Assembly (NCBI GenBank): GCA_934725425.1
Contig: CAKVAX010000005.1
Location: forward strand, 53,375-117,374
DNA length: 64,000 nucleotides
From: an uncultured Eubacteriales bacterium
GTDB lineage: Bacteria > Bacillota > Clostridia > Oscillospirales > Acutalibacteraceae
Direction: 5' to 3'
The position numbers were made by a program, and so were the translations under genes. A model generated the notes under the pieces. It ran no database searches. It was not told the DNA's origin and saw nothing but the letters and a program-made list of their open reading frames with translations. How positions within the stretch are numbered: the first letter of the stretch is position 1; the number at the start of each line of letters is the position of its first letter. This document shows positions 1 through 8,818 of this stretch, piece by piece.

Positions 1-8
1 CCTTAAGC

Positions 9-37
9 GGTGTAGCCATTGGCTATGCCACTTTTTT
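9..37 (+). terminator. Rho-independent terminator of an upstream gene
   Basis: A 9-bp stem (GGTGTAGCC with GGCTATGCC, two G-U pairs, ATT loop) is followed by AC and six or more T. It probably ends a plus-strand transcript that starts outside the window. Confidence 0.6.
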
Positions 38-64
38 GTTACACACCTTTTCAAAGTGTGTAAC
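38..64. repeat. Perfect 9-bp inverted repeat
   Basis: GTTACACAC and GTGTGTAAC flank a 9-nt centre. The pairing can extend by TTT/AAAG-side bases with one bulged C. It directly abuts the terminator on the left and another hairpin on the right. Function unknown. Confidence 0.6.
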
Positions 65-109
65 CCACTATGACACTTTCACGAATACTCCGTGCAAAGA
101 TGTCAGTGG
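65..109. repeat. Long interrupted hairpin
   Basis: Nested pairs CCACT/AGTGG, GACA/TGTC, CTTT/AAAG and CACG/CGTG, with small bulges and a 7-nt loop, form one long stem. It could be a structured RNA segment or a mobile-element end. I do not recognise it. Confidence 0.5.
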
Positions 110-180
110 ATTCTATCGGAATAGACAAAAAACGGTTGTAAAAATTTTTTAGGATAAATAAAACTTAGTTACAAAAACAT

Positions 181-209
181 TTGATAATAATACGCGTTTA
201 TGTTATAAT
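181..209 (+). promoter_or_regulatory. Promoter of the restriction-modification operon
   Basis: -35 TTGATA (181-186), 17-nt spacer, -10 TATAAT (204-209), 23 nt before the endonuclease start. It is the only obvious promoter for both genes. Confidence 0.7.
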
Positions 210-231
210 TTATTAAAAAGGCAGTGTTAAT

Positions 232-1110
232 ATGAGTTTTAATCATTTTATTGGTACAATTATTGAGCTTTCCGTGACAAGAAAGTTTGCCGAAGCTTCT
301 GAAGAAATCAAGATATATGTTAATGAGTTAGACAGACAAACAGTTATTGATATAGTAAAAGAAATTGGAACTATACCAGAATGTATTGAGGCAAGTTCTT
401 CTTCCGAGAAATTATTTTCAAAAGCATCAGACTGTATTTTAGCTCGTTGTTTTTCAGAATTAGGTATGCCATCTATTGCGGTAAACGAGCGCGGTAACAG
501 TGCAGATATTATTGCACGAAGTATCCACGGGTATACTTTGGTTGCAGATGCCAAAACATTTAGATTGAGCCGAACGGCAAAAAACCAAAAGGATTTTAAA
601 ATTGATACATTAAGTAACTGGCGTGGGTCAGAACACGATTTTGCATTACTTGTTGCTCCATATTTTCAATATCCTAACACTGTAAGTCAAATATACGCAT
701 CTGCATTAGATAAGCAAGTGTGTCTGCTTTCGTGGGAACATATTTTGTTCTTATTAGAAAACAATGTAATGGAATCTGACACCTTAAGTTTAGAATCTAT
801 TTGGAATGCTCCTGTTAGGCTGGCAAGAGATACACGGATAGCGTATGCTGATAGAATGAACTGTCAATTTCCTTATATAAATCAAATGCTTTGCGACCGA
901 ATTTCAGTTCCAATCCAGAAATTTAGTGAGCAGTTAGATGTTTGCAAAGATATTATTCGTAATAGAGGTAATTATGAATTAGAATATCTTAATACTGAAA
1001 AAGAAGCAATAACAACGTTAACTAGAGATGAAGCAATAGCTGAACTATTAAAAAGCAAAAAAGTTTTAGAAAGAATTTCAACGATTGAAAAATTTGTTTC
1101 ATCCTTATAG
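232..1110 (+). CDS. hindIIIR: HindIII-like type II restriction endonuclease
   Basis: 292 aa. The protein resembles R.HindIII along its length as I remember that sequence. Shared blocks are the IGT(I/L)PE segment near residue 46, SSSEKLFSKA near 57, ERGN near 86, the catalytic core LVADAKTFRLSRTAKNQKDF (about 103-122, with D106 and K108 as the D-x-K pair) and the SWEH motif near 165. It is expected to cut A^AGCTT as a dimer using Mg2+. The gene comes first, 9 nt before its cognate methyltransferase, the same order as in the Haemophilus system. The start follows an AAGGCAG SD. The length is close to the roughly 300 residues of HindIII, and no frame damage is visible, so it is probably active. 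Specificity is inferred from similarity, not shown. Confidence 0.9.
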   Translation: MSFNHFIGTIIELSVTRKFAEASEEIKIYVNELDRQTVIDIVKEIGTIPECIEASSSSEKLFSKASDCILARCFSELGMPSIAVNERGNSADIIARSIHGYTLVADAKTFRLSRTAKNQKDFKIDTLSNWRGSEHDFALLVAPYFQYPNTVSQIYASALDKQVCLLSWEHILFLLENNVMESDTLSLESIWNAPVRLARDTRIAYADRMNCQFPYINQMLCDRISVPIQKFSEQLDVCKDIIRNRGNYELEYLNTEKEAITTLTRDEAIAELLKSKKVLERISTIEKFVSSL

Positions 1111-1119
1111 GAGAGTAAT

Positions 1120-2013
1120 ATGAGTGCTGTAATTTGCGGAGATTCGATTAAAGAAATAAAAAAAATTAGTGATAATTCAATACATTTAATACTTTCAGAT
1201 ATTCCTTATGGAATTTCATTTGATAAATGGGATGTTTTGCATAATAATACAAATTCAGCTTTGCTTGGAAAAAGTCCGGCACAAGATAAAAGCTCGGTTT
1301 TTAAAACACGAGGAAAACCCTTAAACGGTTGGTCAGAAGCTGATAAGCAGATCCCTTTAGAATATTATCAATGGTGTAGCAAATGGGCTTCCGAATGGTT
1401 GAGAGTGCTTAAACCCGGTGCTAGTTGTTTCATATTTGCGGGTAGACGATATGCGCATAGGTGCATTTGTGCCTTAGAAGATGCTGGTTTTATATTTAAG
1501 GATATGCTTTCTTGGCAAAAAGATGCTGCGGCTCATAGAGCTCAAAATGTTTCTGTTGTTTTTGACAAAAGGAACGATATTATAAATGCAGAAAAATGGA
1601 ATGGCTGGAAACTGGGTAATTTAAGACCGTTATTTGAACCAATTTTATGGTTTATGAAACCCTATGCAATTGGAGATACTTTAACAGATAATATTATTCA
1701 AAATGAAGTTGGCGGATACAACGAAAGTGCTATCAAAAACAATCCCCTTTTAAATCAAGGGCTTGAAATATGTTCTAATATCATTAAGTGTAAAGCGGAA
1801 AAATCGGACAGGGGGTTACACCCTGCTCAAAAACCGATTGCACTTATGAAATATTTAATAGAACTAACCACTATAAAAGGGCAAACCGTATTAGATCCTT
1901 TCTGTGGTTGTGGGTCAACGCTACAAGCTGCTAAGGAATTGGATAGAGAGTACATTGGTATTGAAATAAATCCAGATTATTACAACACGGTGTGCAAAAG
2001 GTTAGATGATTAA
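1120..2013 (+). CDS. hindIIIM: HindIII-like adenine-N6 DNA methyltransferase
   Basis: 297 aa. This is a beta-class amino-methyltransferase: the catalytic motif (SDIPYG, about residues 27-32) precedes the SAM-binding motif (DPFCGCGS, about 260-267), with the target-recognition region between them. The segment WDVLHNNTNSALLG after the catalytic motif is typical of M.HindIII as I recall it. It should methylate the A of AAGCTT and protect the host from the endonuclease upstream. An AGGAG SD sits 6-7 nt before the ATG. A strong terminator follows immediately, so the pair forms a closed two-gene cassette. The SDIPYG variant of the usual DPPY motif is normal for this subfamily. Confidence 0.92.
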   Translation: MSAVICGDSIKEIKKISDNSIHLILSDIPYGISFDKWDVLHNNTNSALLGKSPAQDKSSVFKTRGKPLNGWSEADKQIPLEYYQWCSKWASEWLRVLKPGASCFIFAGRRYAHRCICALEDAGFIFKDMLSWQKDAAAHRAQNVSVVFDKRNDIINAEKWNGWKLGNLRPLFEPILWFMKPYAIGDTLTDNIIQNEVGGYNESAIKNNPLLNQGLEICSNIIKCKAEKSDRGLHPAQKPIALMKYLIELTTIKGQTVLDPFCGCGSTLQAAKELDREYIGIEINPDYYNTVCKRLDD

Positions 2014-2056
2014 AACAGAAGTCAGGGAAAAATTAACCCTGACTTCTGTTTTTTGC
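2014..2056 (+). terminator. Terminator of the RM operon
   Basis: Long stem AACAGAAGTCAGGG / CCCTGACTTCTGTT with an A-rich loop and a run of six T, directly after the methyltransferase stop codon. Confidence 0.9.
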
Positions 2057-2086
2057 AATAGGAAAATGACTTCTTTACGAAATGTC

Positions 2087-2103
2087 TCCCTTTTTAGGGA
2101 GCT
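2087..2103. terminator. Small hairpin between convergent genes
   Basis: CTCCCT/AGGGAG with a 4-5 nt T loop. Neither strand has a long T tract, so terminator activity is uncertain. It lies just beyond the stop codon of the minus-strand 53-aa gene. Confidence 0.35.
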
Positions 2104-2107
2104 TTAA

Positions 2108-2269
2108 TTAATTTATGCTGGATTCCAGGTATTCATCAAGCTCTTTGTCTTCTCTTTTTTTCTTTCTTTCGAATAAAAGCACCATCGAAACTGCCACGGT
2201 AATAATCGTAAATATTGATGCTATGATTCCTACAAACATCATGGAACTTAACTTATTTTTTCCGTTCAT
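2108..2269 (-). CDS. Small single-pass membrane protein (53 aa)
   Basis: Read on the minus strand, this short frame starts with ATG after an AAAGGGGAA SD. It encodes a short polar N-terminus, one hydrophobic helix (about residues 10-32, FVGIIASIFTIITVAVSMVL) and a strongly charged tail (RKKKREDKELDEYLES). It lies 67 nt downstream of the P-type ATPase and in the same direction, so it may be co-transcribed as a small partner or accessory protein. No family recognised. The overlapping plus-strand frame has no SD and is a shadow. Confidence 0.6.
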   Translation of the reverse strand: MNGKNKLSSMMFVGIIASIFTIITVAVSMVLLFERKKKREDKELDEYLESSIN

Positions 2270-2336
2270 TTTAATTTCCCCTTTCAATTTATCCTAAGTT
2301 TATACTAATTAATTTGGATTGGTAAGTCAATTAAAT

Positions 2337-4715
2337 TTATGTCGAATGATTTTTTAAAATTAATTTTTCGGTCCATTTTTCCCAAGGAATTTTTGAAAAT
2401 AACTCGTAAATTACATATCCGATTACGAAAAGAGGTATGAAAATCAAGAAATTTACCCAGTTAAAAGGTTCAACACTGAATACATTGGAAAAGGCTGTCA
2501 TCCCTAGAAAAAAAGATAGACTCACGCCCCATAACAAGGTTTTTCGCAGTTTGTTGAGAGGAAGCGAAATATTATATAAAAGCATAATCCCGATTGCACC
2601 TGTTATTAAAACCGCTAAAGTAGAGTACTTGAAATAGCTCAGGTTAAACACTGCGTATAGCCCTACGCAAATCAAAATCTCGCTCACGATTGTGAGTGCC
2701 GCCGGCAAAGCTTTGCTTACTATGTTTGTAAATAGGTTTCCTTGAATTCTTTGCCTGTTTGGCTCGAGCGCAAGCACAAATGAAGGTATTCCTATCGTCA
2801 AGGAGCTTAACAAAGTCATTTGAATTAAAATAAAAGGATAGGAATAAGGAATAATAACAAATAAAAGTGAAAGCAAAAATGAATATATAGTTTTTACGAG
2901 GAACAAAGAAGATGACCTTTGAATATTATTTATAGCGATTCTTCCTTCTGCCACAGCCAAAGGCATCGATGCGAAATCAGAATTTAAAAGTACTAAATGA
3001 GAAATATTCCTTGCGATATCACTTCCGTTAGCCATTGCCACGCTGCAATCGGATTCTTTCATCGCTAAAACATCATTCACACCGTCTCCAACCATTGCCA
3101 CGGTTTTCCCGCTTTCTTTAAGAGCTTTTATTATTAGTTGTTTTTGCGGCGGGGTTACCCTCCCGAAGATTGTGTATTTTGTTGCGGCTTCACGGATTTC
3201 CTCCTCGGATTTCAAAGTGGATACATCGATATATGAATCGGTATTATCAAGCTCAACACGCTTGGCTATTTTTGACACGGTGATTGGATTGTCGCCCGAA
3301 ATAACTTTTATATTTACGCCTTGCTTTTTAAAAAAGTTCAGTGTTTTAGCCGCGCTGTGTCTTATTTTATCTTTTATGAGGACTATTCCGATATATTCCA
3401 AATCTTGCGGTAAATCTTCGCTTTTGAAAGAATTTTTTGAATGAGCGATAGTTATAACTCTGTAATCTTCAGAAAATTTTTGTATTTCATGTTCGATTTT
3501 ATAATGTTCATCTTTAAAAATTATTTCGCCTGCGCCCATTACTATGGTTCCGAGCTCTTTGGATTGAATCCCGGACCACTTTTTTTCGGAAGAAAACGGA
3601 ATGATTTTTTCTATTGTTATATTGTTTTCTTTGCTTTTGAATACCTCAGCTATAGCCTTAAAAGTTTCGTTGGAATCGTTTAAATTATTTGCGATTGCCG
3701 ATAAATAACGGCTCATTTCTTGCTTCGAAAAATTACTTGAAGGGATAACATCATGTATTTCAAAGCTCCCTTCGGTTATAGTTCCGGTTTTGTCGAGGCA
3801 GAGTGTGTCGACTCGTGCCAAAGTTTCAAGGCAGTAAATATCTTGTACAAGAATTCTTCTTTTCGAGAGCCTTAAAACTCCTACCGCAAGCACGGAACTT
3901 GTGAGCAAAACCAGTCCCTCGGGAATCATGCTCGTTAAAGCTGCCGATGTTGTGATTATCGCTGAGGAATAATCATATCCTGAGGATAATAATTGGCGAT
4001 AAAAAAGAATTCCGCCGATGGGTATAATTGCTATCGAAATAATTTTTATTATTTTATTTACAGTGGTCATGATTTCGGATTTTGTTTTTTTGATGCATTT
4101 GGATTCTTTAAGCATCGCCGAGGAATAATTTTCTTTCCCTACGTGTTCCGCCTGGGCTGTGCATTTTCCGCTTACCACATAGCTCCCCGCCAACAATAAA
4201 TCTCCGGGTTTTTTTGAAATTAAATCGGGTTCGCCGGTCAAAAACGATTCGTTTACTTCGCATTTTCCTTGTTTTATTACGGAATCCGCCATGATTTGAT
4301 TTCCCGGCTCGAAAAATAGTACATCATCAAGCACTACTTGTTCTATAGGAATTTTTTTATGTTTGCCGTTTCTTATAACATTTGCATGGCTGCATGATAT
4401 GAAATTCAAACGCTCAACCGTATTTCTGGCTCGAAGCTCCTGGCTGATTCCTATTATGCAGTTGCATATAACCACTCCCATAAACATAAGATTTTTATAT
4501 AAACCCGTGTACATAACCGCCAAGGCGATAAGTACATTCAGTATGTTGAAAAGTGTGAGCACGTTATCTTTTATTATATCGGAAGTGGATTTTGTTTTTA
4601 TGGATTTGTCAACGTTTACAAGTCCGTCGTTTATACGATTTTTTATTTCTTTATCGGTAAGGCCAAAATTTTCTTTGGGGTGATATCTTACGATTTGATT
4701 TTCAGCTTCTTCCAT
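2337..4715 (-). CDS. Cation-transporting P-type ATPase (CtpE-like)
   Basis: 792 aa. Canonical P-type ATPase features are present: the actuator TGE motif (LTGEPD, about residue 140), phosphorylation motif DKTGT (about 308), and the hinge GDGVNDVLAMKESDCSVAM (about 546). An IPEGL motif occurs in the fourth membrane helix, with further hydrophobic helices in the C-terminal third. IPEGL without a CPC motif, and no N-terminal metal-binding domain, argue against a heavy-metal pump and for a Ca2+/Mg2+-type P2 pump. The overall sequence most resembles the actinobacterial/Bacillota CtpE group, which has been linked to Ca2+ transport. The ion is not certain. The start follows an AGGAGG SD. A 53-aa membrane protein gene follows downstream. 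Confidence 0.88.
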   Translation of the reverse strand: MEEAENQIVRYHPKENFGLTDKEIKNRINDGLVNVDKSIKTKSTSDIIKDNVLTLFNILNVLIALAVMYTGLYKNLMFMGVVICNCIIGISQELRARNTVERLNFISCSHANVIRNGKHKKIPIEQVVLDDVLFFEPGNQIMADSVIKQGKCEVNESFLTGEPDLISKKPGDLLLAGSYVVSGKCTAQAEHVGKENYSSAMLKESKCIKKTKSEIMTTVNKIIKIISIAIIPIGGILFYRQLLSSGYDYSSAIITTSAALTSMIPEGLVLLTSSVLAVGVLRLSKRRILVQDIYCLETLARVDTLCLDKTGTITEGSFEIHDVIPSSNFSKQEMSRYLSAIANNLNDSNETFKAIAEVFKSKENNITIEKIIPFSSEKKWSGIQSKELGTIVMGAGEIIFKDEHYKIEHEIQKFSEDYRVITIAHSKNSFKSEDLPQDLEYIGIVLIKDKIRHSAAKTLNFFKKQGVNIKVISGDNPITVSKIAKRVELDNTDSYIDVSTLKSEEEIREAATKYTIFGRVTPPQKQLIIKALKESGKTVAMVGDGVNDVLAMKESDCSVAMANGSDIARNISHLVLLNSDFASMPLAVAEGRIAINNIQRSSSLFLVKTIYSFLLSLLFVIIPYSYPFILIQMTLLSSLTIGIPSFVLALEPNRQRIQGNLFTNIVSKALPAALTIVSEILICVGLYAVFNLSYFKYSTLAVLITGAIGIMLLYNISLPLNKLRKTLLWGVSLSFFLGMTAFSNVFSVEPFNWVNFLIFIPLFVIGYVIYELFSKIPWEKWTEKLILKNHST

Positions 4716-4800
4716 AAGTTTCCTCCTATAAGTTCATTTGAGTAAATTATAAATAATTCGGTGAATATGTCAAATATATATCTTGAGGTGAATAATTTAT

Positions 4801-5097
4801 ATGACTTGTAGAATAGTAGATATGAAAAATAAAGAAGTTATAAGCGTTAAAGACGGCTGCAGAATAGGATGTGTCAATGATGTGGAAGTGGATATGAAAT
4901 GCGCAAAACTTGTTTCTATTATTGTTTATGGCAGACCCAAATGCCTGGGCATTTTCGGTCGGGAAGACGACGTAGTAATAAAATGGGAAAACATTGAGGT
5001 TGTCGGCGAGGATACAATTCTTGTGAATTATAACCCCGTATTTAGAAAAAAGCGAAAATGCACATGCTTTTCGCAAATTTTCAGACTCTGGAAATAA
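4801..5097 (+). CDS. YlmC/YmxH family sporulation-associated protein
   Basis: 98 aa. A compact PRC-barrel-like protein with the family signature around 'KEVISVKDGCRIG' and 'DVEVDMKCAKLVSIIVYGRPK', ending in a basic Cys-containing tail. Members of this family are common in spore formers and are usually induced during sporulation; their biochemical role is not known. A GAGGTG SD precedes the ATG. It is convergent with the large secreted-protein gene: the two stop codons abut, with no terminator visible between them. Confidence 0.8.
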   Translation: MTCRIVDMKNKEVISVKDGCRIGCVNDVEVDMKCAKLVSIIVYGRPKCLGIFGREDDVVIKWENIEVVGEDTILVNYNPVFRKKRKCTCFSQIFRLWK

Positions 5098-7137
5098 TTA
5101 TAATGTTCCCAGATGACGAATATATGAAAGTATATATTGCCAACTGTCCCTCGTTATTTTCCTAAGAAGGTCTCTTTTTACATAAATCGTGCAGTTTAGC
5201 CCTTTTTGGAATTTGGCCCACATAGATTCCTTTAGCGGCAAATTAAAATTCGTCCTGATGTCATTATCTATGAGAAGTATGTCAAGATATTCAAAATCAT
5301 CGATTGAAAGGAATTTCCTGTTACTTGGAAGGTAATTTATCGCCTTTGTATATACATAATCCCTGAAAAGATTTATATCAAGCGCTTTCTTTTTTTCGAC
5401 CCTTTCTGTTTGGGGAGTAATTTCTGCAACAACAATAGCTTCATCCAAAATTTTTTCGTTTCTGTTTATTGTTAAATACAAATAAAAATTATCACTTAAA
5501 TACTCCAGCGTATCCAAATCGCATGTCCTTGGCAAATATGAATATTTATGAGGTTTAGGATACATAGCGTATTTGGTATCTTCCCAGGAAACGGTTTGAC
5601 CGTTGGTTATGATATAATCCATATCTTTGTTATACGCCAGTGCAAATTTTTCAAAAAATAAATCAGTGGGAACATAACCTATAAAATCGCGTCTTACAAG
5701 CATGCAAAGATTGGACGGCTTGCGTGCGACGATATAGTTTTTGGAAACGGTTTTTAATTCTTTGTAGTCCAATATTTTTTCATCAAATATCATCATGTCG
5801 AAATAATCTGTAAAAATAAATTCTTTGGGTGCTTTTTCAAATCCAAAAAGCTCTTTATTTCTTATTATGAATTTTTTGATATCTTCCAGGGTTGCACGTG
5901 ATTTATAAGAATCAAAACTTTCGGGAGTGATGCTGAAAAAATAATGATTGCCCGTTAAAGATTTTGATATGGTAAAGCAGATTCCTTTTATGATTTCTTT
6001 TTTAACGATAGTCATAAGTTTGGTGTCTGAATTTGAAGGAGCAAGAGTTCTTTTCCTTTCTTCCGCTTCAAAATCTTTAAAAAGATTATCAGGCATGAAT
6101 TCTTCTTTAGCGGGCTTTAGGAATAGTCTGAAGAAGTTGCCTTTCCTGTAAACAACGGACCTTCTTATGAACTGAGTGTCTGATTCCAGACCGTCAGCAA
6201 GGCCATGCACAATGATAGCGTCCAATTTTTCAAGGGGGTTCGAAAGTTGCTGCCGGGATAATTTTTGAGTATATTCAAATGCGGTTTGATTATCCGTTAA
6301 ATATTTTTTGACGGACTCCCAATCCACGGGATGCTCTAAAGAATCAGAATATTTCGGAGTTATTTTAAGCATTCTCATCGTCCAATTTGGCACGGATACA
6401 ATTTCATAATTGTAATATTCAGAAGTATTATTTTTTTCTATAAATTCATCCAAATGATGAGTGCGCTCCATTGATTCACCGCCATATGTGAAAACCACAT
6501 TCGGGTCAGCCGGAGTTTCGCCGGGAGGAGGGCTTTTTTCAACTTCTTTTTCGTAATAATCCGTTTCATAGAATTTATCTCTAAACTTGTTTTTAGCATA
6601 AATATTATAGCCGTCTATTATAACTCTACCCGGAATATTTTCAAGCTTGGACCAGTTGCTTTTTTTAGAAAGAAAACCATCTTCCAAAGCTATTTTTGAA
6701 TCTATAATCAAAGCGTCCGCATAGGTAATGGCTTCGCCTTCGTTGAGTACAAATGTTTTGTATTTTCGATGAAAAATTTCTTTTTTTGAAAGAAGAAATT
6801 CTTTCACATCTTTTTCGCTTAGCTTTTCAGAAGGGTTATAGTTTGCCGCCGGAGTAATTTTTATGGCCTGTCTTGTGCAGCCGGGTATTTCTATAATTTT
6901 AAATCTGATGTTTTTATTTTGAGTTTTTTTGTCGCAATAACCGCATTCTTTATTGCAAATATCTTTGCCGTACAATTTAAGCCTCTTTGCTTTTTCGTAA
7001 GCTGAGCATTCTCCGAACATCCTCTTTGATACTGAGCTTTCATTGTCTCCTATTGCAAATAATGCACTGCTTCCGAATAAAGCAAGCAATAGAGCAGCAG
7101 AGGTAATATTTCTTGCTAATTTGATTTTTTTAGACAT
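5098..7137 (-). CDS. Secreted protein with four degenerate ~130-aa repeats
   Basis: 679 aa, family not recognised. The N-terminus (KKIKLARNITSAALLLALFG) is a Sec signal peptide. The mature protein appears to be four diverged copies of one unit, starting near residues 78, 245, 380 and 545. Each copy carries a strand ending in 'ITP', then a helix of the type D-[VI]-K-x-[FY] about 12-15 residues later, then an aspartate-rich strand 'D-x-[LMI]-[IL]-[IV]-D', and ends in a basic 'RRDF/KRDL' strand. Cysteines occur only in the first 75 mature residues and a few later positions. SD AAGGAG precedes the start. It may be a cell-surface or spore-coat type protein; no enzymatic motif is visible. Confidence 0.75.
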   Translation of the reverse strand: MSKKIKLARNITSAALLLALFGSSALFAIGDNESSVSKRMFGECSAYEKAKRLKLYGKDICNKECGYCDKKTQNKNIRFKIIEIPGCTRQAIKITPAANYNPSEKLSEKDVKEFLLSKKEIFHRKYKTFVLNEGEAITYADALIIDSKIALEDGFLSKKSNWSKLENIPGRVIIDGYNIYAKNKFRDKFYETDYYEKEVEKSPPPGETPADPNVVFTYGGESMERTHHLDEFIEKNNTSEYYNYEIVSVPNWTMRMLKITPKYSDSLEHPVDWESVKKYLTDNQTAFEYTQKLSRQQLSNPLEKLDAIIVHGLADGLESDTQFIRRSVVYRKGNFFRLFLKPAKEEFMPDNLFKDFEAEERKRTLAPSNSDTKLMTIVKKEIIKGICFTISKSLTGNHYFFSITPESFDSYKSRATLEDIKKFIIRNKELFGFEKAPKEFIFTDYFDMMIFDEKILDYKELKTVSKNYIVARKPSNLCMLVRRDFIGYVPTDLFFEKFALAYNKDMDYIITNGQTVSWEDTKYAMYPKPHKYSYLPRTCDLDTLEYLSDNFYLYLTINRNEKILDEAIVVAEITPQTERVEKKKALDINLFRDYVYTKAINYLPSNRKFLSIDDFEYLDILLIDNDIRTNFNLPLKESMWAKFQKGLNCTIYVKRDLLRKITRDSWQYILSYIRHLGTL

Positions 7138-7150
7138 AAATTCTCCTTTT

Positions 7151-7804
7151 TTAGATTACGAGTACTTGATAGTGACAGATGCTTCCTGCCAGAACAAACA
7201 AATGCCAGATAAAATGGATATATTTCACTTTTTTACCGATAACATACAGTATTGCTCCGACTGAATAAAAAATTCCTCCGATAAATAGCCATTTCAGGTG
7301 GGAAGAGCTTAAACACCTCATAGCAGGCTTAGAAATAAATACGATGCTCCAACCCATTACCAAATAGCATGCCATTGAAATTTTGGAAAATTTATTCACA
7401 TCTATTAAATTTAAAGTTATTCCGACGATTGCCACCGACCAAACAGTCAAAAGAACGATAGTCCCTGCTGTTTCTGTGATGTAATTCATGCACAGAGGAG
7501 TGTAAGTCCCGGCTATGAGCAAAAAAATAGAACAGTGATCAAATTTTCTGAACACGGATTTAAGCTTGCCTGAAGGTAAAGCATGATAAATTGAAGAAAC
7601 GGAATAAAGAGTAAAAAGTGTAATACCGTAAATTAAAATTCCCGGCAAAGAGCGTTTATCGCAGTAATTTTTAATCACCAACATTACTATTCCCCACAGT
7701 GCGAGCAAAGCTCCCACGCCATGAGAAAGTGAATTTAAAAGTTCTTCCATCGGAGTGTATACGGGCATAGTTGATGTGCTTTTGGAAATAGATTTTTTAA
7801 GCAT
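7151..7804 (-). CDS. Hemolysin III / TrhA family membrane protein
   Basis: 217 aa from the ATG that follows an AAGGTGAT SD; an upstream GTG lies inside that SD and is rejected. Seven hydrophobic helices are evident. Family motifs are EELLNSLSHGVGALLA near the N-terminus, SIYHAL in the middle with FRKFDHCSIFLLIAGTYTP, and the C-terminal FIWHLFVLAGSICHY. The conserved His and Asp/Ser residues of the PAQR superfamily are present. Proteins of this family affect membrane energetics and fluid homeostasis; the name hemolysin is historical. It is transcribed divergently from cwlD. Confidence 0.9.
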   Translation of the reverse strand: MLKKSISKSTSTMPVYTPMEELLNSLSHGVGALLALWGIVMLVIKNYCDKRSLPGILIYGITLFTLYSVSSIYHALPSGKLKSVFRKFDHCSIFLLIAGTYTPLCMNYITETAGTIVLLTVWSVAIVGITLNLIDVNKFSKISMACYLVMGWSIVFISKPAMRCLSSSHLKWLFIGGIFYSVGAILYVIGKKVKYIHFIWHLFVLAGSICHYQVLVI

Positions 7805-7951
7805 GTTTATCACCTTTGTATCGTATAGTATTATAATTTTTACTAATCCATTATACCTACATATTAAGCGATTTTCAAATAAATTTTAAATAGTGTTAAA
7901 TATTCTAAGAAGTGCATATATATACTTCAAAAGGAGTGAGATACATAACAT

Positions 7952-8698
7952 ATGAAGTTTGTAAAAATTATAAAAGCAAAAAAATTTTTAACTTTTATGT
8001 GGGTAGTGGGGTTTATATCTGTTTTTGCGCTTGGATTCGTTGTTTATGGGGTTATAAGCGATAAAATCAGCGGCGAAAAAAATGATTTAGCTACGGTTAT
8101 TTTGGACCCCGGTCATGGCGGCGAAGACGGCGGAGCTGTAGGAATCGATGGAATTATTGAGAAGGATATAAATTTAAGCATATCCTTAAAGCTTAGGGAC
8201 CTTCTGCAAGCTGCGGGCTATAAAGTTATTATGACTCGTGAAACAGACACTGCTATATATGATGACGATTCAAAAACTTTAAGAGAAAAAAAGCGTTCGG
8301 ATTTATATAATCGTGCGGCAATAATTAAAGATAATTCCAAAGAAAAAACCATTTTTGTAAGCATACATCAAAATAAATTTCCAAATGCAAAATATTTCGG
8401 CTCTCAAATATTTTATTCAAAAAATCACGCCGGGAGCCAGAATTTAGCCTCCGGGATAAAGGATTCCCTTGTGGGACTTATCCAGCCCGAAAACACAAGA
8501 GAAACCAAACCTGCGGATAAAAAAATATTCTTACTTCATAATGCCCAAATCCCTGCGGTTATTGTTGAATGCGGATTTCTTTCTAATGAGGATGAAGCCA
8601 ACAAACTCACAAAACCCGAATATCAAACTCAACTGGCCTTCAGCATTTATTGCGGAATCTCAAATTATTTCATAAACAATTCAACAGATAAAATTTGA
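7952..8698 (+). CDS. cwlD: Spore-cortex N-acetylmuramoyl-L-alanine amidase CwlD
   Basis: 248 aa. An N-terminal membrane anchor (about residues 14-36) is followed by an Amidase_3 domain. Zinc ligands are visible: His in DPGHGGEDGG (about residue 55), Glu in GIIEKD (about 70), His in SIHQN, and the catalytic Glu in VIVECGFLSN near the C-terminus. CwlD removes peptide side chains from muramic acid during cortex synthesis, generating muramic-delta-lactam with PdaA so that germination enzymes recognise cortex. Its length matches Bacillus and Clostridium CwlD. An AAGGAGTGAG SD lies rather far upstream of the ATG. Confidence 0.9.
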   Translation: MKFVKIIKAKKFLTFMWVVGFISVFALGFVVYGVISDKISGEKNDLATVILDPGHGGEDGGAVGIDGIIEKDINLSISLKLRDLLQAAGYKVIMTRETDTAIYDDDSKTLREKKRSDLYNRAAIIKDNSKEKTIFVSIHQNKFPNAKYFGSQIFYSKNHAGSQNLASGIKDSLVGLIQPENTRETKPADKKIFLLHNAQIPAVIVECGFLSNEDEANKLTKPEYQTQLAFSIYCGISNYFINNSTDKI

Positions 8699-8749
8699 CA
8701 TTAATTTTTAACAAACCACTCTGCTTTTTAATATAAATTTAAATTAATA

Positions 8750-8778
8750 TTGACTTTTTATGAAAAATATGTTAAAAT
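8750..8778 (+). promoter_or_regulatory. Sigma-A type promoter
   Basis: -35 TTGACT (8750-8755), 17-nt spacer, -10 TAAAAT (8773-8778), 40 nt upstream of the orphan gene start. Confidence 0.7.
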
Positions 8779-8818
8779 ATGAACATACAAATTTAAATAT
8801 CAGGAGTGGTTGCGTAGT

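Noticed and set aside
2115..2297. Plus-strand frame of 60 aa
   Set aside because: No SD; the opposite strand has a better supported 53-aa gene with an SD.
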